NCBI GenBank assembly: GCA_016191085.1
Contig: JACPPJ010000023.1
Coordinates: forward strand, 1 to 64,000
DNA from: Acidobacteriota bacterium
GTDB lineage: Bacteria > Acidobacteriota > Terriglobia > 2-12-FULL-54-10
Direction of reading: 5' to 3'
DNA length: 64,000 nucleotides
Shown in pieces: positions 1 to 7,601 of the stretch (position 1 is the stretch's first letter; every line of letters begins with the position of its first letter). The translations under genes and the position numbers were made by a program. The notes under the pieces were generated by a model. That model did no database searches, was not told the DNA's origin, and saw only the letters and a list, made by a program, of their open reading frames with translations.

Positions 1-310
1 GATGCTGGATGCTGAACCGCACCCTCTCGGCTTCCCACAACCCTTGCCGCAACTCCGCCAGCGTCCGATCGGGCTGCTCCCGCAACAGGCTGCGCAGCCG
101 TGCCTCCACCTCCGCCGTCACCCGGCTGAGCGAACCGTGACGCTGCTCCACTCGCTCCATCTGTCCGGTTCGCCGCCGCTGCGAAGAAATCTTCCACGCC
201 CACGGGGAGCTGACCCCGAACCGCCCCGCCAGTTCCCGCAGACTCCCCTCTCCTCGGTCGTACGCTTCCAAAAGCTTCCGCCGCAAATCGTCCGAATAGG
301 CTTTCGCCAT
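1..310 (-). CDS. IS630-family transposase, N-terminal part (partial)
   Basis: The open frame runs from an ATG at 308-310 leftwards off the window with no stop. The protein starts MAKAYSDDLRRKLLEAYDRG and continues with a helix-turn-helix containing SLRELAGRFGVS, then an Arg/Glu-rich linker and EQPDRTLAEL. This is the classic N-terminal DNA-binding part of IS630-type transposases. The DDE catalytic domain would lie outside the window. About 103 codons are visible. Because only the 5' part is seen, it cannot be said whether the element is active. Confidence 0.85.
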   Translation of the reverse strand, partial: MAKAYSDDLRRKLLEAYDRGEGSLRELAGRFGVSSPWAWKISSQRRRTGQMERVEQRHGSLSRVTAEVEARLRSLLREQPDRTLAELRQGLWEAERVRFSIQH

Positions 311-371
311 CGTGTTTTTTTTCGCCAGAGCTCCAACCTTCACTACTATACATTATTGCGGGAAATGCTCT
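1..371 (-). mobile_element. IS630-family insertion sequence, one end (runs off the left edge)
   Basis: This is one end of an insertion sequence that continues beyond the window. It carries the start of an IS630-type transposase and stops at about 370-373, where a CTAG lies next to an interrupted OmpA-like reading frame. IS630/Tc1-mariner elements insert at TA, often inside CTAG, so this is the likely junction; that is inference because the other end and the inverted repeat cannot be compared here. About 60 bases lie between the transposase start and the element end. Confidence 0.65.
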
Positions 372-664
372 AGCCGCTCGCGAGCCGTAGAACGCAGCGT
401 GTACTTCGCGGTATCGAACAGCACGTCCGGAATGCTCATGATCAGCCCGCGCGCGGTCTCACGGGTTTGCGTGATGGCGTTCAGTTGTTCCTGCAATTGC
501 TTTCGGAGTTGCGCCTGCTGCTGCTCCGCCTGACGGCGCTGTTCTTTAGTTTGCTGACGCAGACGGGCGGCTTCTTCAGCAGCTTGCTGCGCGCGCAGCA
601 TCTCCTGCTGCGCTAACTGGGCCTGCTGCTGGCTTTGCTGTTGCTGAAGCTTGGCGTACCCTCC
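370..664 (-). pseudogene. OmpA-like protein remnant, interrupted by the IS
   Basis: The frame encodes a Gln/Glu/Arg-rich coiled coil followed by SIPDVLFDTAKYTLRSTARE, the opening of an OmpA C-terminal peptidoglycan-binding domain. It then breaks exactly at the insertion-sequence end, so the peptidoglycan-binding loop is lost. Upstream the same frame has no start codon and meets a stop at about 665, so the N-terminus is gone too. Intact relatives are outer-membrane or periplasmic proteins with a coiled coil before the OmpA domain. What remains is an internal fragment of about 95 codons. Confidence 0.75.
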
Positions 665-1074
665 TCAAAGACCTAATTGCGGCATACAACCGCGTTACGC
701 AACCCACAGTTGAGTCGAACCAAAGCCCCGCCTGGATTGTCTGCCCGTGTTCAATTGGATCATGCTTGATCGAGACCTTTGGATGTAGGGTTGCTTCTAC
801 TTATGAGACAATTGTGCGGCCAAACGCACGTACAATGGGGCCATAGAACCGCTTGAACCTATTGCGACCGCGTTAGTACGGAGAGTAAAAATTCCGTCCT
901 CTTGGTGGCTTCACTGGGTAAGAACTTCTTCCTGACGCCTGCTCGGGCGGGGTGGGGCTGGGGCCTTCGGTGTGGAGGGCTCCCGAGTTAGGTTGGTATA
1001 GGTGGACTGCAAGATAGGCCGGATTTGGGCTGGGTGGTCCGGGGATTCGGTTGCGCTCTATTTGGGGGCGCAAC
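665..1074. other. Intergenic, no supported gene
   Basis: About 410 bases between the OmpA-like remnant and the receiver-like gene. Short open frames exist, but none has a ribosome-binding site or recognisable motifs. It may contain decayed sequence from the same rearrangement that removed the 5' part of the OmpA-like gene. Confidence 0.5.
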
Positions 1075-1533
1075 TCACACGCGCATGGTGAGGCGCATCT
1101 GGTTGGCGCTGGTAAAGCGGCGCATATACTGGCTGTCCAGGGCGCTTTCCACAACACGAGTGATATCGTCAGCATGAGAGGGTTCACTGATCAGATCGTA
1201 CGCACCGCACTGCAGCACTTCCGCCCAAAGCTGGTGATCGCCCAGACGCGCACAGACGATCATTTCCGTGGTTTTTCCAGCATTCTGAAGGAACAGGATC
1301 AGGTTCCGCCAAGTGCCGTCCGGCAGTTCGGCATCGACCATGATCAAATCGTAGTCGGCTGAGGCGCTCAGCCGCCGCACTCCGTCCTGGAACCCCGCTA
1401 CGAATTCCACGTCCCACCCGCGCCCTTCCAATAGCGGCAGCAAGCGGGACCGCCGATCGGGAGAAAGAACCAGCAATATCCTGGGAGCCACCCTACTCTC
1501 GATCTTACTGTTTTCGGAACTGTTTTCGGAGCC
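1075..1533 (-). CDS. Stand-alone receiver-like protein with altered active site
   Basis: About 152 residues. The start at 1533 is chosen because GGAGGAGA lies a few bases upstream; a longer frame reaching 1659 has no such site. The fold matches a CheY-like receiver: a first strand ILLVLS, an acceptor region DYDLIMVDAELPDG and a last segment AYDLISEPS. The acceptor Asp is present, but the usual acidic pair after strand 1 is reduced to SPD and the conserved Lys is Glu. It may therefore bind a partner without normal phosphorylation (inference). There is no output domain and no neighbouring kinase. Confidence 0.7.
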   Translation of the reverse strand, partial: GSENSSENSKIESRVAPRILLVLSPDRRSRLLPLLEGRGWDVEFVAGFQDGVRRLSASADYDLIMVDAELPDGTWRNLILFLQNAGKTTEMIVCARLGDHQLWAEVLQCGAYDLISEPSHADDITRVVESALDSQYMRRFTSANQMRLTMRV

Positions 1534-1851
1534 CATAATTTCTCCTCCCGGCCTAATTTTCTGCAAAAGCAGCATTTTTGAACCGCTCCAGATTGCGCGA
1601 CCACGATCAGGATAAAGTGCGACTGAAATAATGTCAAGTAAAAACTGCAATATATTCAAAATTAATTCAACAGCAACTCAAATTTATCTTCCGCGCAACT
1701 GAAATGGTGTATATTATCGGTGCATCATGCACTTTTTATGATTCATAAACTGGTGATCTGCGGACAAGAGGAATGGCGAGGTAGTGACGACAGGCCCCCT
1801 CCCCGTCTTATGAGACGGGCCGGGGGGCGCGTGATTACATGTGAAAGCAGT
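1534..1851. other. Intergenic, AT-rich part plus a GC hairpin
   Basis: The stretch next to the receiver-like gene (about 1610-1740) is AT-rich and probably holds its promoter on the minus strand. The rest carries the GC-rich hairpin listed separately. No gene is supported. Confidence 0.4.
1794..1828 (-). terminator. GC-rich hairpin downstream of fumC
   Basis: An imperfect inverted repeat (GCCCCC..CCCGTCT / AGACGGG..GGGGGC) with a TATG loop begins 24 bases after the fumC stop codon. There is no clear U-tract on the minus strand, so it may act as a transcript-end stabiliser or weak terminator rather than a canonical one. Confidence 0.4.
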
Positions 1852-3243
1852 CTATTTGGAGATTCCGCCCTCGGTCATTTTGCGGGGGTCGAGCAGGCGG
1901 TCGAGTTCTTCGGGCTTGAGCTGCGTCAGCTCCGCGGCCACATCTTTCAGACGGCGGTTTTCGGCGTACGCTTTCTTGGCGATTTTGGCGCCCATTTCAT
2001 ATCCGATAACGGGGTTGAGGGCCGTTACGAGGATCGGATTCTTCTCCACCAACTCGGCCACGCGTGCTTCGTTGGCCTTGAAACCTGCAATGGCCTTATC
2101 GGCGAGCACTACGGAGACGTTCGCCAGGATCGTAATGCTCTCAAGCAGGTTGTAAGCAATCACGGGCAGCATCACATTGAGCTGGAAGTTGCCGGATTGG
2201 CCGCCGATGGTAATAGTCATATCGTTGCCGATCACCTGGGCGCAAACCATGGTGACGGCTTCCGGCACCACGGGATTTACTTTACCGGGCATGATACTGC
2301 TGCCCGGCTGCAGATCCGGCAGCGCAATGTCGGCGATGCCCGCCTGCGGGCCGCTGTTCATCCAGCGCAGGTCGTTGGCGATCTTCATCAGAGACACGGC
2401 TACGGTCTTGAGCTGCCCGCTCAACTCCACAGCGGCGTCCTGACTGCTCAAACTGCGGAAGAAGTTGGGGCTGGCCTTGAACGGCAATCCGGTGACTGAC
2501 CCCAGTCGTGCTGCGATCCGCGCTCCAAACTCGGGATGTGCGTTGACGCCCGTGCCCACCGCCGTGCCGCCCAGTGCCAACTCTCCCATACGCGGGAGCG
2601 TCTCCGTCAAGCGCGCGATTCCCTCGCCAATCTGGCTGCTCCAGCCGCCGAGTTCCTGGCTCATGCGAATCGGAAGCGCGTCCATCAGGTGAGTGCGGCC
2701 CGTCTTTACTACGTGGTCCAGCTCTTTGGCACGTTTGTCAATCGTTTTCTGCAGATGCTGCAGCGAAGGAATCAGATGGCCGCTGACCTCCACGCAGGCG
2801 CTGACGTGTATCGCGGTGGGGATCACGTCATTGCTGCTCTGGCTCATATTGACGTGATCGTTGGGATGGACCTTGCGCCCCAGCTTGCGCGTTGCCAGAG
2901 TGGCGATGACCTCGTTAGCGTTCATGTTGGTGCTGGTGCCGGAGCCGGTCTGAAAGATGTCGAGCGGGAACTCGGCGTCATGCGCCCCGTCCTCTACTTC
3001 TCTCGCCGCCTGCTGGATGGCCGCGGAAATATCCGGCTCCATCAACTTCAATTGCTCGTTGGCCCACGCGGCGGCGCCCTTGATCATTCCCAGCGCCCGC
3101 AGGAAGGAGCGGGGGAACCGTAACCCGCTTATCGGGAAATTCTCAACCGCGCGCTGCGTCTGCGCGCCATAGAGCGCACTCGCGGGCACTCGCACCTCGC
3201 CCATACTGTCTTTTTCAATTCTCACTGCTGTTTCTTCCGGCAT
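1852..3243 (-). CDS. fumC: Fumarate hydratase, class II
   Basis: 463 residues, the normal length for class II fumarase, the iron-independent TCA-cycle enzyme interconverting fumarate and L-malate in the cytosol. The family signature GSSIMPGKVN lies near residue 315. TGSGTSTNMNANEV (near 100), MSQSSNDVIPTA (near 130) and GRTHLMDA (active-site His) are all present. No residue expected for catalysis is missing. It stands alone on the minus strand. Aspartase and argininosuccinate lyase are relatives, but the overall sequence reads as FumC. Confidence 0.95.
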   Translation of the reverse strand: MPEETAVRIEKDSMGEVRVPASALYGAQTQRAVENFPISGLRFPRSFLRALGMIKGAAAWANEQLKLMEPDISAAIQQAAREVEDGAHDAEFPLDIFQTGSGTSTNMNANEVIATLATRKLGRKVHPNDHVNMSQSSNDVIPTAIHVSACVEVSGHLIPSLQHLQKTIDKRAKELDHVVKTGRTHLMDALPIRMSQELGGWSSQIGEGIARLTETLPRMGELALGGTAVGTGVNAHPEFGARIAARLGSVTGLPFKASPNFFRSLSSQDAAVELSGQLKTVAVSLMKIANDLRWMNSGPQAGIADIALPDLQPGSSIMPGKVNPVVPEAVTMVCAQVIGNDMTITIGGQSGNFQLNVMLPVIAYNLLESITILANVSVVLADKAIAGFKANEARVAELVEKNPILVTALNPVIGYEMGAKIAKKAYAENRRLKDVAAELTQLKPEELDRLLDPRKMTEGGISK

Positions 3244-3529
3244 TGTATTTGTCCTTTATTACAGAGTTCGTATTTATCGTTACTCCTAACCTTTGAAATG
3301 TACCACCCCTCCGGGATCGTGGATATCAAAGTTTTGGCTGTAGTGCACTGGAAGGCGCGCGAGGCCGCGAGAGGTGTTGCGCTCGCACACAGCCGCTCAT
3401 CGCGCCGCCGAATTGGAAGGCTATATCAGATAAAATCCATTGCTCTCTTTCAGCTATTGCGGTGTCGGCGGCAGCGAGCAGTGAATTTCGCGGCGGAATC
3501 CTGCCGCTTACAAAATTTTCCTAAAATTC

Positions 3530-3943
3530 TTGCGCCCCGACCCAACCGAGTGTGACATCAAAGGTTCAAACGGCGCAAATAGCCCTGGCTACCTCGTGGT
3601 TTGCAATCGCCGTTCCTCTCGTAACGCAAGAAATAGACGTCTATCGGACAATGGGCAACACCCTGTTAACGGGACCAGACTTTCCTTCATATGTATCTAT
3701 TTCTATCAGATGTCGGGTAGTGCATTTATAGATGACCCCAAGAACGGTAATCTATCATTTACCGTCACCACCAACCCGCCGGCAAATCCGACGCCGCAGG
3801 CTGCGGGATGTCCGAATGGCCAGTGGACCGCGACGTTCGATAATATTACTTTCGGTACCGGGACGATCACCATCCAACAGGAAACATTCCAAGGTTCCGG
3901 AATTTACCAGACCGTCCTTACCACGACCGTGTTTCTCCCCTAG
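3530..3943 (+). CDS. Hypothetical protein, possibly a remnant
   Basis: Not recognised. The last 75 residues (from an internal Met at 3710) have the Thr/Asn/Gly-rich, beta-strand-like composition of an exported domain, for example GNLSFTVTT and NITFGTGTITIQQ. The first 60 codons read like non-coding sequence. The true start may be at 3710 or may have been lost to a frameshift. A very good intrinsic terminator follows 10 bases after the stop, which supports real transcription in this direction. No function is proposed. Confidence 0.4.
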   Translation: MRPDPTECDIKGSNGANSPGYLVVCNRRSSRNARNRRLSDNGQHPVNGTRLSFICIYFYQMSGSAFIDDPKNGNLSFTVTTNPPANPTPQAAGCPNGQWTATFDNITFGTGTITIQQETFQGSGIYQTVLTTTVFLP

Positions 3944-3953
3944 AGCTGAACCC

Positions 3954-3987
3954 AACCTTGGGGCGCTGTTTGCGCCCCAAGGTTTTT
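3954..3987 (+). terminator. Intrinsic terminator
   Basis: A perfect 13-bp stem (AACCTTGGGGCGC / GCGCCCCAAGGTT) with a 5-base loop is followed immediately by a T-run. This is a textbook rho-independent terminator for the plus-strand gene ending at 3943. Confidence 0.9.
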
Positions 3988-4075
3988 GCCGGGCCATTAC
4001 CGCTTTTGGAGGTCAGCAGAAGGTGATCAGAGCCACGACCGCAAGGGAGCGGGTGCATGCGGCAAACGAGTAAAC

Positions 4076-4172
4076 GGTAGCGCAGAGTTTGCGCGGTTCG
4101 CAAACTCTGCGGCCTGTGACCGCATGGATTCAAAAGCCGCAGAGTTTGAGAAAAGCCAAACTCTGCGCTACC
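4076..4172. repeat. Nested dyad repeat (REP/MITE-like)
   Basis: The outer arms GGTAGCGCAGAGTTTG (4076-4091) and CAAACTCTGCGCTACC (4157-4172) are perfect complements. Inside, the core CGCAGAGTTTG occurs twice in each orientation and forms a perfect 13-bp hairpin (4081-4093 with 4099-4111) and an 11-bp hairpin (4138-4148 with 4157-4167). This twin-hairpin design is typical of REP/MITE elements in spaces between genes. It sits between a plus-strand terminator and the 3' end of the acyl-CoA dehydrogenase gene. Confidence 0.75.
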
Positions 4173-4188
4173 TCCACCTCTTACCTTA

Positions 4189-5352
4189 TCAATACGATTT
4201 CGGCATGCCCAACACGTTCTGGCCGAGGAATGCCAACACGAGGTTGTTGCTCACTGGAGCCACGGTGAACAGGCGCGTTTCGCGGAATTTCCGCTCGACG
4301 TCGTAATCGCGGGCGAAACCGTACCCTCCATACGTCGTCAGGCAGACGTTGGCGGCTTCCCACGCAGCCTCTGAGGCGAGGAGTTTAGCCATATTCGCCT
4401 CCGCGCCGCACTTTTCATGGCGTTCGAATTTAGCGGCGGCGTGGTACCGCATCAGGTCGGCGGCTTCCACGTGAGCGTATGCTTGCGCGATGGGGAACTG
4501 CACGCCTTGATTCGCCCCGATGGGGCGTCCGAACACGATGCGCTCTTTCGCGTACGATGAGGCGCGGTCGGTGAACCAGCGGCCGTCGCCGATGGCTTCG
4601 GCGGCGATCAGGATGCGCTCGGCGTTCCAGCCGTCAATGATGTAGCGGAACCCCTTGCCTTCCTCGCCGATCAGGTTCTCGGCGGGAATCTCCATATCTT
4701 CGATGAAGAGCGTGTTGGTGTGATGATTGATCATGATGTCCAGCGGCTGGATCTCCAGCCCCTTGCCTTTCACTTCGCGCAAATCCACAATGAAGATCGA
4801 GATTCCCTGCGTCTTGTCTTTCACCTCGTCATAAGGTGTGGTGCGGGCCATCAGCAGCATCAAGTCGGACTGTTTCACGCGCGAGATGAAGATCTTCTGA
4901 CCGTTGACGATGTAGCGGTCGCCCTTGCGGACGGCGCGGGTCTCGATGCGCGTGCTGTCGGACCCGGCGTTGGGTTCGGTGACAGCGAACGCTTGCAGGC
5001 GCAGCTCGCCCTTGGCGATTCCCGGGAGGTAGCGCCGTTTCTGGTCCTCATTGCCGTGACGCAGCAGCGAGCCCATGATGTACATCTGCGCATGACACGC
5101 GCCGGAGTTTCCGCCCGAACGGTTGATTTCCTCCATGATGATGCTGGCTTCGGTGATGCCCAGCCCGGCGCCGCCATACTCCTCGGGAATGAGCGCGGCG
5201 AGGTAGCCGCTCGCCGTGAGCGCGTCAATAAACGCTTGGGGATATTCCTCTTTTTTGTCCACCTCGCGCCAGTACGGGTCGGGGAAATCCTTGCAGAGGT
5301 TGCGAACCGCGTCGCGGATTGCTTGTCTCTCATCAGTAATAGATGTATCCAT
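4189..5352 (-). CDS. Acyl-CoA dehydrogenase family protein
   Basis: 387 residues, the usual length. It has an N-terminal helical domain with PEEYGGAGLG, the FAD/substrate signature AVTEPNAGSD and the strand GDRYIVNGQKIFIS, then a C-terminal helical domain with TTYGGYGFARDY. Such flavoenzymes introduce the alpha,beta double bond in acyl-CoA and pass electrons to ETF. The usual catalytic Glu motif YEGT near the C-terminus is replaced by FTVAP, so the base may lie elsewhere, as in isovaleryl-CoA dehydrogenase, or activity may differ. It is divergent to a MaoC-like hydratase, which would do the next step. Confidence 0.9.
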   Translation of the reverse strand: MDTSITDERQAIRDAVRNLCKDFPDPYWREVDKKEEYPQAFIDALTASGYLAALIPEEYGGAGLGITEASIIMEEINRSGGNSGACHAQMYIMGSLLRHGNEDQKRRYLPGIAKGELRLQAFAVTEPNAGSDSTRIETRAVRKGDRYIVNGQKIFISRVKQSDLMLLMARTTPYDEVKDKTQGISIFIVDLREVKGKGLEIQPLDIMINHHTNTLFIEDMEIPAENLIGEEGKGFRYIIDGWNAERILIAAEAIGDGRWFTDRASSYAKERIVFGRPIGANQGVQFPIAQAYAHVEAADLMRYHAAAKFERHEKCGAEANMAKLLASEAAWEAANVCLTTYGGYGFARDYDVERKFRETRLFTVAPVSNNLVLAFLGQNVLGMPKSY

Positions 5353-5488
5353 GACTTGTCCTCCCTATGAAATGCGTAGTATATAAGGGAGTTTCCCGAG
5401 ACGCCAAATCCCTCAAGGCGTGAGGAGGTTCATTATTTCTTCCGGCGCTCCTGCGCACAGGAGCATCGGGCATCATGGAGGATTCATC

Positions 5489-6004
5489 ATGCCAGTTAAA
5501 CCAGGTTGGGAAGGCCGCTATTTTGAGGATTTCAACGTCGGCGACATTTACCGCTGCCGCCTCGGCAGGACTGTCACCGAGAATGACAACATATGGTTCA
5601 CGCTGCTGACCAACAACACCAACCAGATTCACTTCAACAATGAATACGGCAAACGCACGGAGTTTGGTAAGTGCCTCATCAATAGTGCTTTCACATTAGC
5701 CGTTGTCGCCGGTATGGGTGTGGCCGACGTCAGTGAGAACGGATTCGCGTTGGGCTGGGACGAGATCAAGCTGCCCAACCCGCTCTTCGCGGGCGATACG
5801 TTGTACTCCGAATCGGAAGTGCTGGAGAAGCGCGAGTCGAAATCCAAGCCGCAGTGGGGCATTGTTAAGGTGCGTACGCGCGGAATCCAGCAGGAGGGCA
5901 AAATCGTTATTGATTACGTGCGTAGCGTGATGGTCTGGAAGAAAGCCCACGCGCCCAAACAGGACCTGTGGCCCAACGTGCAGTACGAAAAGGCAAAGGC
6001 GTGA
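5489..6004 (+). CDS. MaoC-family (R)-enoyl-CoA hydratase-like protein
   Basis: 171 residues from the ATG at 5489, chosen because ATGGAGG lies about 10 bases upstream and the protein then starts at the conserved domain. FEDFNVGD and TENDNIWFTLLTNNTNQIHF match the MaoC hot-dog hydratase fold. The helix GKCLINSAFTLAVVAGM and the paired region FAGDTLYSESEVLEKRES follow. Members hydrate enoyl-CoA or act on mesaconyl-type CoA esters. It is transcribed away from the acyl-CoA dehydrogenase, and the two would fit one short acyl-CoA breakdown route (inference). Confidence 0.88.
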   Translation: MPVKPGWEGRYFEDFNVGDIYRCRLGRTVTENDNIWFTLLTNNTNQIHFNNEYGKRTEFGKCLINSAFTLAVVAGMGVADVSENGFALGWDEIKLPNPLFAGDTLYSESEVLEKRESKSKPQWGIVKVRTRGIQQEGKIVIDYVRSVMVWKKAHAPKQDLWPNVQYEKAKA

Positions 6005-6007
6005 TTC

Positions 6008-6079
6008 ACCACAGAGACCACAGAGCACACAGAGAGAACTCAATTTGTGTAGCTCTGTGCTCGCTGTGTCCTCTGTGGT
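6008..6079. repeat. Inverted repeat of the ACCACAGAG type
   Basis: The left arm ACCACAGAG..CACAGAG..CACAGAG and the right arm CTCTGTG..CTGTG..CTCTGTGGT form an imperfect dyad around an AT-rich loop. It lies four bases after the MaoC-like stop and just before the end of the convergent MFS gene. It may fold as a bidirectional transcript end. The same kind of CACAGAG dyad is familiar from many bacterial genomes. Confidence 0.7.
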
Positions 6080-6090
6080 TCAGACTTCGT

Positions 6091-7407
6091 TCAATGCGCG
6101 CGGGCTGCTGCCGGTGCGGTCGCCACAGCGGCACTAATACTGCGAGCAGAGATGCGATACAGCGTGAAGTAGCAGACCGCTCCCAGCAGGCTCACGGCGA
6201 CCAGGAACAGAAAGCCGCCCCAGAACTGGCCGCCCAGCCGCGTGATAAGGTATCCAAAGGCCAACGGCCCTAACCCCGCCATGCAGTTGCCGATGCCGAC
6301 GTAAATGCCCGTGCCCCGCGCAATCACCTCCGGCCTCACCATGCTGTGCATCAGGGCGCCGTTCAACGACGCTGTGGTGGTGGCAATCACGATCAGTGTC
6401 GAGAGCAGCAGCGCCGTCCACAGCGGCGGCAGCAGAAACGCCACCGGAAGGACGACCACCGCGAACGAGATGCAAATCCACATACCCGTGAGCGCGCGCT
6501 GCATGGTTCGGTCAGCGATGTAGCAAATCACGAACGTTAAGACGGTGGCCAGAACATAGCCCAGGGCGATCCAGTTCCCCATGCTGCGAAAAGAGAGATG
6601 GCGTTCCGTCGTGAGGAATCGGGGAATCCATTGCACCAGAGTGAAAATAGAAGTGGCCGCCACAAACTGACAGAACATGATCAGCCAGAAATTTCTGGTC
6701 TTAAGTATTACGCTCAGCCCAACGGACTGAATTGCAGGAGTGTTTTTCTGCCCCGTTTCAATAACCTCCAGTTCCCGGACGCTGATTCCCTTCTGCCGCC
6801 GCGGGCGATCCGCGATAAACGCCATGAACAGCACTGGCAACAGCGAGATGATGGCTAGGTAAACAAGCGTCTCGCGCCATCCTTCGGTCAGCACGAAATG
6901 CGTCACGATGGGTACTCCGATGGCAGTCCCCAGACTGGATCCGGTGACCCAGAAAGCTTGGGCGCGGGAGTGTTCGTGCGCCGGGAACCAGCGATTTGTC
7001 AGGGCATTTCCCACCGGCCAAAGATTTCCCTCGGCGGCTCCTAGAAAAAACCGCAGCGCCAGGAGTTGCCCGATGCTGGTTACCTGCGCCGACAGGAACA
7101 AGCACACAGCCCAGCAGACGATGCCCGCGATGGCGCAGATACGCGGGCCAAAGCGGTCCACCAGAAATCCCCACAAGAAGATGGCTATACCGTAGCCCAG
7201 CAGGAAATAGCTCATCAGCCCGCCAAGTTCCGCGTTGTGCCCCGCAAGGTTTAATTCCCGAATAAATGGCTCACTGGCAATGATCAGCGAGATATGGGTT
7301 TTGTCAATTTGACCAATGATCCACAAAACCAGCAGTGCGGGGGCTACCAACATCCAGCGTCGCGAGAATTGAAAGCCGCCTGAAGCAACGGGGGTTTGCT
7401 CAGCCAT
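6091..7407 (-). CDS. MFS transporter, anion:cation symporter type (hexuronate-like)
   Basis: 438 residues and about 12 hydrophobic segments. DRFGPRICAIAG between helices 2 and 3 is the MFS loop motif. The opening QIDKTHISLIIASEPFIREL matches the ACS family (ExuT, GudP, organic-anion carriers). An ATG at 7407 is preferred because GAAGG precedes it; a GTG three codons upstream is possible. It is divergent to a large glycosidase-like lipoprotein, so a role in uptake of an acidic sugar is plausible but not proven. Confidence 0.88.
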   Translation of the reverse strand: MAEQTPVASGGFQFSRRWMLVAPALLVLWIIGQIDKTHISLIIASEPFIRELNLAGHNAELGGLMSYFLLGYGIAIFLWGFLVDRFGPRICAIAGIVCWAVCLFLSAQVTSIGQLLALRFFLGAAEGNLWPVGNALTNRWFPAHEHSRAQAFWVTGSSLGTAIGVPIVTHFVLTEGWRETLVYLAIISLLPVLFMAFIADRPRRQKGISVRELEVIETGQKNTPAIQSVGLSVILKTRNFWLIMFCQFVAATSIFTLVQWIPRFLTTERHLSFRSMGNWIALGYVLATVLTFVICYIADRTMQRALTGMWICISFAVVVLPVAFLLPPLWTALLLSTLIVIATTTASLNGALMHSMVRPEVIARGTGIYVGIGNCMAGLGPLAFGYLITRLGGQFWGGFLFLVAVSLLGAVCYFTLYRISARSISAAVATAPAAARAH

Positions 7408-7601
7408 TCGATTCACCCTTCATCATTCGAATCGAAGATGCATAACTCTCATATACAAGCGATGCGGAGTCAATTGTATCTCAGAGTGTAGAATGTGGGG
7501 ACAGTGGTGTTTCCACGCGCGCAAATAGCCAAATACCGTCAACACAATTACAATAGCCGGAGGGAGTATCGCTCGATCAGCTGTTCCCTGCCGCGTCACA
7601 C

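Noticed and set aside
1720-2499. Long plus-strand open frame opposite fumC
   Set aside because: It lies antisense to fumC, whose motifs are complete. Its protein is His/Gly/Arg-rich without a domain, and it is a codon-bias shadow.
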